NCBI GenBank assembly: GCA_016785225.1
Contig: JAFBJZ010000660.1
Location: 4,773,001 to 4,837,000 of the forward strand
DNA from: Psettodes erumei
Taxonomy: Eukaryota; Chordata; Actinopteri; Pleuronectiformes; Psettodidae
DNA: 64,000 nucleotides
Direction of reading: 5' to 3'
In this document: positions 59,601-64,000 of the stretch, piece after piece
Position numbering within the stretch: the first letter of the stretch is position 1
Layout: each line of letters opens with the position of its first letter
Position numbers and translations under genes: made by a program
Notes under the pieces: model-generated
The model's database searches: none
Seen by the model: the letters and a program-made list of their open reading frames with translations, nothing else
Told to the model about the DNA's origin: nothing

Positions 59601-62600
59601 AGGTTCAAGGTGTCGCCTTACCTCTTTAGCAATCAGTCTACAGTCCACTTCATTGTAATCCTCCCTGATCTGCGCAACCGTTGTTGATGTAGAAATGGCT
59701 GGGTTAATGCCAAATGAGATCCTCTCCTCAGGAACCAGCCTGAGAGGGAGAGACTCAGCATCTGTATCCTGGTCTGGACACAAACAGAGCGGTGAGAAAA
59801 CACGGGTCAGCAAACAGAACTTACACAACTCAAAATAATTATCAGTATATTGTACTATACAGATTTTATATACATTTATACTAAAGCAGGTTTTTGCAGA
59901 GACAATAAGTCATGCATGAAACGGGCACTGTGTTTGAAGAAGAGATATAAAAATAACAAGACAAAAAACTCTGAACAAAAACAATAAATTAAGAACATAA
60001 AGAGACATGTTTTCTTATTCTAGGATCATATATTACTTAAAAACCACAACAGATTCACGATGCAAAGGCTCCTACCCAGGATGACTTGCTGATGGTAAAC
60101 AAGACATTCTGTTGAAATCTTGTAAAATTCTTACGTAAGACCATGTAAGCTCACCTGTGGTGCGCAGAGCCAGGAAGTTGCCCAAGTAGGCAGTGCCTTG
60201 TGTGTATATGGCACCCACTGTCTCAGGGCTCAGAGGTTCCTCAAAAAGGTAGGAGGGACCCACTCGCCACACTAGAGCAGCATGCTCCTTCCAGAGAGGA
60301 TGGTGTTCCTATCACTGCGTACACATCAATCACAGCTGTGGGGTCCATGGAGACATACTGGCCAGGGAATGGCTGAATATACCTCATCTGACAGAAAAAG
60401 CAGAGGCGTTACTTTTCCCCCCCCGAGTATGAAAATGACTATGATGCATAAATTGTCAGCTCCTCGGTCTCGCTCCTCTCGTCATACCTTTCCTGACCCC
60501 ACTGCCTTGCCGTTGAAGTAGGCTGAGATCAGACAGCTCTTCTTCACGTCTTTGGCCATGACCACAGTCAGATGGTGCCACTGACCTGGGACCAGCATGC
60601 TGGAGCAACGGAACCTCAGCGATGTAGGCAGAGAAGTGGGACTGCAAACTTCTGGCTCCATCATATCTGTTAAACAGACATGGAGAAAGATGTTCAGTCA
60701 GTCGGTATGCTGTATAAGCTAATGATGCAACTATTGTACAGTCTCATGGTAAACACAATTGATAAGAAAAGCTATAAAGCCAAACAAATTCTTCTAATTT
60801 ACTGACAATTAATAAATGCTATGTGGAGATCACTAAGCATAGGCAAATACTGGCCATATTTATTTCTTTTTAAATTGCTCCTACCCAGGTATGCAAATGC
60901 CTCCTCCTCTGTGGAGATGACCAAACAGCCGTCATAGGCTGAGAAGGACATCGACAAACAGATGTACTGTTGTTCTGTGCGGGACATGTGGCGAACCACT
61001 GACAGCAGGCGGATTGGGTGGGAGTCGCATGCTGAACTGAACCTGTTGATCTGGAACCAGCAGGAAAACGAGAGACCAGCTGCTGGGGAAAGCCCCGGCA
61101 ATCTAAGAAACACAAAAGGGAGATCAATTGCACGTTTTGTTCAGATTTATTCACAAACCTGCATGCATCAAACGTTTAAACTCGCCACTTACCTCCTCCA
61201 ATTCCACCTGTTGAGACTGAATCAGCAGTCACTCCTTTCACCGTAGCCAGAGAGGGCAGGAAAAGGCAGCTGCAAAGCAAACAGTCACGTGCTAACTGAA
61301 TAACCAATGTTCTTATATTTACAGTAATACTCACCGTTATATGCATCCCTTTTTTACCTTAAACTTGTTGCTGCCACACTTAGTTGTATCAATTCATCTA
61401 ATCCCTAGTCCAATTAGGACTGCAGGGCTACAAAGAAAAGTAAAACAAAGACTCACCCATATCCGCTCTCGCTCATGTCAAACTCTACAAAGGCAGGTGA
61501 GGAGGAGACTCGGTGTGGTCGGAAGGTGCGGGGCGTTGTCATGGACACCAGACTGATGATCTGATGGACAGGGATTGCAGAACCGACAGGGGATTCATCG
61601 CGAGTTGCAGACTTTAACAAGCTGAAGGTCCGCTTCAGCGTCTTCACTGAAGTTCCAGGAGAAGCGTCTGCCTCAGTGCTGTGACCTGGATTAGATGACA
61701 CAACTGAAAATCTAACGTGCCTGTGCTTGAAAGGGCCAAAGTAAAAATTCAAAAGAATTTAGTAAAAGCATGCAGGAAACAGCATAAAATATATACCGTT
61801 TGGTACAGGAGCCAGCGACTGCATCCCCGTCTGGTCTGCCAAGCACATAAGAGGGTCTCCTAAACAAAGGAACTTTCTAAAAAAGAAGAAAAGAGACAGC
61901 ACATCACATCTTGTTTGCGCAAATATGGAGATAAGATTTCAGAGACTGAGCATGTCTGACCTGAAGTCTGAAACGGTGATGGCCTGGGAGGAGAGCTTTT
62001 CCAAGACACGCGTGACGGGTAGATGCAACGGGTGGTCGGGAGCCAGCAGCATGCTTTGACAGTGGGCCAGGAGTGTGGAGACCAGCCCTGCCTCGCACAT
62101 TATCTGCCGGTTACGCTCGGGTTTGACGACGGCCTGGACGTGGTGGGCTAGCGAGAACTGGACCTCCATAGAGAGCTGAGAAAGACAGAAAGAAAGTTGT
62201 TTCATACTGAGGCCCAACGGTGCATTAAACAGAATGTAACATTAGGGACTGCAGCATGTTCAGTCTGGAAAGGTACCTGTGGGTCCTTGGGAGTAAACAC
62301 TGCTGGGAGGAGAGTCATTATAACTCGGATTGCTCCTGGATGAAGAATAATATGATCGCAGGTGAAACTACTGTGGGCCAAGGAAAACAAAGAAAAATAT
62401 GGGTTGATACTTATAGATAACAGAGACTCTCTTTTTAGAATGCAGCAGTCACTACAACTTGGATGTGCATGTTAAATTTCACTTTTAAAAAAGGAATATG
62501 GCTGAGTCTTCCACCACATCCGAGTGGTTAGAAATATCCACCTGTTTTGAGATTCTGTGCAGACTGTGGAAATACTGGGAGCTGCGCTTCTGGATTTTCC

Positions 62601-63266
62601 CTGCGCGTCCGCCACCGACTGTGGGCCTGAACCCAAGTGGACAGGAGGCGACCCAGAATGCACTCCTTCATGCCCCGCTGGTCTATTTGGTTTCTCTTTA
62701 TCTACGCCATACCCATCATCTTCAGGATCCAGACTCAAGTTTAACTCCTGAGGAGAGTAGGTCCCTGTGGAAAACTGGTCAAGATAGGAGAGCAGCCGTA
62801 TACACGTGCGGAGAGTGACAGGCAGTTTGGGCTGTGGCGCGGTGGAGGGGGAACAGGGACCTTCAGCAGCCTCAGCCAACTCAACAAACTGGTGGAAGCT
62901 CTTTCCAGGAGACTGGCTGTCCACTTCAGTCTTGGGACAGGACGCCTCCGCTCTCTCTTTCTCAGGGCTTCCAGTGTGGAAGCAGCCCAGCTGGAGCAGA
63001 GCTTCTGCCAGCCTTTCATAAAAGCCACCGGTCTCACAATGGTGTGCATTTACTGGGTGAAGATGCACAGCCAGGGCCAGGATGTGAAGAGCCAGGAGGA
63101 GGAGGTCCAGCAGCGCTTGATGGCCTAAGGACTTCCAAACTTCTCCTTGTGGAGGGTCAGACAGAGCTCCCTCCATGTCGATCATCAGAGTCAGCAATCC
63201 GGTGAAGCCTCCTGCTCTCCTGAAGGCGTCCCAGCTGTTGGGGCTCTCCAACACCTTCAGCACAGA
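34063..63266 (-). CDS. wdfy4: WDFY family member 4, BEACH-domain protein (5'-partial)
   Basis: WDFY4 is a large cytoplasmic PH-BEACH-WD40 scaffold, in mammals required for cross-presentation by type 1 dendritic cells. Fifty coding exons were placed by splice sites and phase; they total 7611 bases (about 2537 codons). With about 3184 residues in human WDFY4, roughly the first 600 residues lie beyond the right edge. Order: armadillo-like helical exons with an embedded ConA-like fold, an acidic linker, PH-like exons, BEACH, then WD40. The protein stops directly after the last WD blade (GRVFTWTCE). There is no FYVE zinc finger, which separates it from WDFY3, and the sequence VTCLAVSE/FGNYATEK region also favours WDFY4. 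Two exons (49633-49780 and 60155-60387) carry frame-breaking lengths, so a simple conceptual translation fails there; see findings. lrrc18 lies in the intron 43339-48905 on the other strand. Exon lists are given in the domain entries. Confidence 0.93.
37180..38613 (-). other. wdfy4: wdfy4 intron, 1.4 kb
   Basis: No exon seen. Holds a GT/GC-alternating stretch near 37560-37590, unique AT-rich sequence at 37700-38060, and the dispersed repeat copy at 38213-38520. Confidence 0.5.
38213..38520. repeat. Dispersed teleost repeat, copy 2, in a wdfy4 intron
   Basis: Shares with the 31905 copy the block GCTTAAAGACTGGAAACAG and a later GCTCACTAATAAACAC-like block. It is interrupted by an A run at 38290-38308. 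It sits in the 1.4-kb intron left of exon 38614-38734. Confidence 0.45.
38614..43119 (-). CDS. wdfy4: wdfy4 exons: BEACH domain
   Basis: Exons 43000-43119, 42704-42827, 42488-42597, 41387-41537, 40881-40972, 39483-39692 and 38614-38734. Diagnostic BEACH motifs in order: NTIAGRTYNDLMQYPVFPW, RDLSKPMGAQ, HYCTHYSSA, DVRELIPEFFYL, LPPWAKGDPQEFIRIHRE, HLWIDLIFGFRQQGPAA and NTFHPYFYA. All agree with WDFY3/WDFY4 and all phases match. The last exon starts LFTKAHPPR and is the variable linker toward the WD repeats. Confidence 0.93.
38785..39455. mobile_element. Inverted-repeat DNA transposon (MITE-like) in a wdfy4 intron
   Basis: The left end (from TGGCATACAAAAGTATGTG, 38785) and the reverse complement of the right end (TGGCAAGAGACAAAATATG from 39455) align over about 35 bases, including AACCCTTT. 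An internal near-inverse copy (GGGGGTTCACATACTTTTTT at about 39256) belongs to the same family. There is no coding capacity. Typical internal blocks of a common fish element are present (GATGAAGATCAGATCACAT). No clean target-site duplication was seen, so the exact ends are uncertain by a few bases. Confidence 0.7.
39693..42487 (-). other. wdfy4: wdfy4 introns flanking the central BEACH exons
   Basis: Three introns (39693-40880, 40973-41386, 41538-42487) separated by the exons 40881-40972 and 41387-41537. Only short simple runs are visible: an ACT run near 41283-41299, a G run at 41541-41550 and a T run near 42028-42037. Nothing else recognised. Confidence 0.5.
43296..49780 (-). CDS. wdfy4: wdfy4 exons: PH-like domain
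   Basis: Exons 49633-49780, 49423-49537, 49061-49146, 48906-48968 and 43296-43338. They encode GVLLFGKESLLLCEGFTLSP, the SVRDSFISTMLSKE segment, IKEARFVRFLLE, DNAIEVFMKNGHSAFLVF, a short arginine-rich exon and KTPVVEKATLVKWQ. This is the pattern of PH-BEACH proteins in which a PH-like fold packs on BEACH. Exon 49633-49780 opens in phase 0 and must end in phase 2, but its 148 bases give phase 1; one base is missing relative to expectation. The last intron (43339-48905) holds lrrc18 and several repeats. Confidence 0.85.
43540..44600. repeat. Duplicated dispersed fish repeat
   Basis: The 14-base core GCGCCACCTATTGG recurs at about 43768 and 44080, and with one change (ATCGG) at about 44537. A longer block with AAATTACACAC, TACGATCA and GGTCATATTGTCATAG precedes the second and third cores, at about 44007-44090 and 44467-44547, so part of the element is tandemly duplicated with a period near 460 bases. 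I recognise the core as a widespread teleost repeat but cannot name its family. Confidence 0.65.
44660..44691. repeat. TA microsatellite
   Basis: About 16 TA units immediately before the L1-like remnant. Confidence 0.9.
44700..45570 (+). mobile_element. L1-like (non-LTR) retroelement remnant
   Basis: The translation at 44728-45306 matches a reverse transcriptase: WSEAIIMVLRKDGKDP, GYQPISLLCRDLKILTSILA, TGFITGRQGTNNVRRALNL, motif A-like SLDAEKAFDRLD, and motif B-like GSRQGDALSPALFALSIEPF. This is the L1/Tx1 type. A stop codon at 45094-45096 breaks the frame. The catalytic YADD box and thumb are absent: shortly after motif B the sequence becomes 3'-UTR-like, ending near AATAAAAAATACAG and an A-rich tail at about 45545-45565. 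The copy is therefore internally deleted and dead. It lies antisense to wdfy4. Confidence 0.8.
45646..45699 (+). promoter_or_regulatory. lrrc18: Candidate lrrc18 promoter with RFX X-box and first exon
   Basis: GTTGCCTAGCAAC at 45646-45658 is a perfect palindromic X-box for RFX factors, which drive ciliary and sperm-flagellar genes. About 40 bases downstream, GGAG followed by GTGAGTG (GT at about 45700) is a good splice donor. A matching acceptor (CTTGCAG ending at 47850) lies directly before the lrrc18 start codon. A non-coding first exon of roughly 45665-45699 is therefore plausible. The transcription start is inferred. Confidence 0.4.
46405..46417 (+). promoter_or_regulatory. lrrc18: Second RFX X-box-like motif
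   Basis: GTTGCTAAGTAAC fits GTNRCY-N-RGYAAC, a looser X-box, and lies about 1.4 kb upstream of the lrrc18 start codon. It may be an additional or alternative promoter element. Confidence 0.3.
47854..48669 (+). CDS. lrrc18: Leucine-rich repeat-containing protein 18
   Basis: Intronless coding region of 271 codons nested in a wdfy4 intron on the opposite strand, the same arrangement as in human. The protein begins MPKGKGAKGTKVTLKIAKKA, close to the lysine-rich start of mammalian LRRC18. It has about five to six leucine-rich repeats at residues 51-180 (VDELDLSRNLMQKLP, LRWLDLHSNKLESVP, LTHLNLSNNCL, LRSLNLGMNKLDTLP, LQELGLFDNLLINIP, LTKVNLKRNP). The C-terminal segment YLVQRSSLCRACSKKC corresponds to the conserved cysteine segment of mammals. 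Mammalian LRRC18 is testis-enriched. The frame is open 20 codons further upstream (47794), but the family start and the splice acceptor just before it (AG ending at 47850) favour 47854. Length agrees with the human protein (about 261). Confidence 0.95.
   Translation: MPKGKGAKGTKVTLKIAKKAIRMTPDGRRRLTLSNMGITIFPKCLLKLTNVDELDLSRNLMQKLPDNIGSFSSLRWLDLHSNKLESVPESIGNLVVLTHLNLSNNCLTSAGLPPALGFLTGLRSLNLGMNKLDTLPPTMAALDNLQELGLFDNLLINIPEFLSVLHKLTKVNLKRNPLSYIQGNGEGMLKEKSEPQEHVYLVQRSSLCRACSKKCKEQTERLTRGRGGGDCGDMFEEKRIRSYAGLIVPNSVAAVNQDVWRIRKAEHKRIK
48784..48789 (+). terminator. lrrc18: Candidate polyadenylation signal of lrrc18
   Basis: AATAAA lies 115 bases after the lrrc18 stop. The predicted end is still about 100 bases short of the next wdfy4 exon on the other strand (48906), so mature transcripts need not overlap exonically. 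Confidence 0.55.
49781..51359 (-). other. wdfy4: wdfy4 intron, 1.6 kb
   Basis: No exon seen. Contains an A run at 50196-50217 flanked by GC-rich sequence and a non-repetitive AT-rich block near 50690-50870 that looks constrained by composition. No repeat family recognised. Confidence 0.5.
51360..55034 (-). CDS. wdfy4: wdfy4 exons: linker before the PH-BEACH module
   Basis: Exons 54843-55034, 54634-54743, 52151-52228, 51827-52018 and 51360-51569. They encode a basic, serine-rich helix (QKKRAASSSQRKF), then KWLRVEAELLRERAVFGPGP, a WDFY-family signature, then an acidic linker (AKEDEEEGEQG) ending ILQELHPGEE, which leads into the PH-like domain. For exon 51360-51569 the acceptor giving phase 0 (right edge 51569) was chosen, because the donor of 51827-52018 ends in phase 0. 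Confidence 0.85.
52229..54633 (-). other. wdfy4: wdfy4 intron, 2.4 kb, conserved-element-like core
   Basis: No exon found. An A run at 52607-52625 is followed by long unique AT-rich sequence. The stretch 53220-53560 has regularly spaced ATTA/TAAT cores and no repeats, the texture of a conserved regulatory element. A T/C run lies at 53641-53664. Confidence 0.45.
55116..63266 (-). CDS. wdfy4: wdfy4 exons: N-terminal helical region and ConA-like domain
   Basis: Exons, in transcript order: 62542-63266, 62277-62370, 61961-62175, 61797-61876, 61457-61703, 61193-61269, 60885-61082, 60488-60666, 60155-60387, 59622-59773, 59439-59550, 59168-59358, 58922-59074, 58763-58836, 58244-58402, 58028-58125, 57834-57930, 57516-57718, 57111-57277, 56923-57042, 56650-56778, 56424-56576, 55912-56038, 55674-55822, 55327-55565 and 55116-55228. 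Exons 60885-61082 to 60155-60387 encode a ConA-like lectin fold (GLSFSCWFQINRF, GQWHHLTVVMAKD, SAYFNGKAVG), as in NBEA, LRBA and WDFY3. The others are leucine-rich helical repeats, for example LPASVMQFLCLLHSL and SYECLTTLCRGFDALQGLL. The acceptor of 58244-58402 could instead be six bases further in (58396). The 62542-63266 exon is unusually long (725 bases) and includes an acidic, low-complexity stretch. Confidence 0.85.
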
Positions 63267-64000
63267 CTGAAACCCAGAAGAGACAGAACATTTGGATAGT
63301 GACTATGACTCAAGTCTAATCTAAAGGTGACAAAGCAGATTCCATTTATTATACTTCAGAGAGAACGTGTTTTGATGGACACTTAGCTTTGCCTGAAGTC
63401 TCAGCTTTTAAAAGCTGGTCCCTAGTCAATTAAAACAATGTCATGAAAAATAGATGAAACGTAAAGATATATCATAAATCATTTCTGGTAACCAGTTTTT
63501 GGAGGTGAACAAAATCGCATTAGGCTTATTCAATTTAAAGAGCTAATCCATCAGGTTGGTAATGTGTGAGGCAGAACGCAGAGGGAAATGTGATTAACTG
63601 AAACTGGAGTAATCACAATGGCTCTCAACACTTGCCAACCCAGGTCGCACCCAATCTGATTGCCACTTGCTTTAACCACGTTAGCACAAAGAACACGCGC
63701 GCACGCGCTCCTGCATGCATGCACAAACAAGCACTCTCCAACACTCGCGCACACTGAACGCACACTATATTTGCAAGCGAGTGCTCTTCTCGCTGCCATC
63801 TATAAAAACGGACACATACAGTAGGTGTGTAACTTAATTAGGCTTAATCAGATCTCTGTCCCATTCACTGATCTGATAGAGGTGGTAATCTTCATAGTGC
63901 CACAGCACAAGGCTGCTGGCTTAATCGAATCGGTCCGAAGTTAACAGCTAAACCCGTTTTAGCAAATCAATCTGCATTTGTCTGTAATGTAATCAGGGTC
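63267..64000 (-). other. wdfy4: wdfy4 intron running off the right edge
   Basis: No further coding exon is recognised upstream of 63266, so the rest of the wdfy4 5' end (about 600 codons by comparison with human) lies outside. A GC/CA-alternating tract is at 63690-63760. An AT-rich unique block follows at 63820-63990. Confidence 0.55.

Noticed and set aside
59622..59773. Shorter wdfy4 exon edge at 59768
   Set aside because: The AG five bases further out (edge 59773) gives matching phase with exon 60155-60387 and the better join RTT-DQDTDAES.
61083..61102. Apparent third frame break between wdfy4 exons 61193-61269 and 60885-61102
   Set aside because: Using the internal acceptor CCCCAG (right edge 61082) instead of the outer TTAG makes phases agree, so no lesion needs to be invoked.
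62498..62818. Plus-strand open frames over the 725-base wdfy4 exon
   Set aside because: Antisense shadows of the minus-strand coding exon; no family similarity.

Overview
The window is vertebrate nuclear DNA from a ray-finned fish, most likely a percomorph-type teleost with a compact genome. It holds split genes with canonical GT..AG introns, mostly short introns, teleost-type dispersed repeats and many CA/GT microsatellites. Nothing bacterial, viral or plasmid-like was seen. Genes were identified by reading translations and comparing them with protein families known from memory. No search was run.

Layout from left to right: drgx (paired-like homeobox, + strand, 5' exon outside the window) at 365-3942. 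A non-coding interval to 10152 carries a candidate muscle-type promoter. A giant single-exon coding region at 10369-21834 (3821 codons) is the C10orf71/CEFIP homologue. vstm4 (+ strand, eight coding exons, complete) lies at 24265-31235. The 3' four-fifths of wdfy4 (- strand, 50 coding exons recognised, 34063-63266) runs off the right edge. lrrc18 (+ strand, 47854-48669) is nested on the opposite strand in one wdfy4 intron. The block drgx / C10orf71 / vstm4 / wdfy4 with nested lrrc18 is the same neighbourhood as human 10q11, which supports orthology for all five genes.

The genes do not form a pathway. DRGX is a sensory-neuron transcription factor, CEFIP a muscle Z-disc protein, VSTM4 an Ig-domain membrane protein with tyrosine motifs, WDFY4 a BEACH-domain trafficking protein of antigen-presenting cells, and LRRC18 a testis-type leucine-rich-repeat protein.

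The most useful observations are these. Two wdfy4 exons have lengths that break the reading frame, both at short simple runs (49727-49730 and 60293-60298), and look like assembly indels or real lesions. Two RFX X-box palindromes lie upstream of lrrc18, one just before a plausible first exon. An inverted-repeat element fills nearly all of one wdfy4 intron. The CEFIP homologue contains a 14-unit, 27-bp coding minisatellite. VSTM4 has a proline-rich insertion in its Ig domain and a paired ITIM/ITSM-like tail. I found no convincing previously undescribed biological system.
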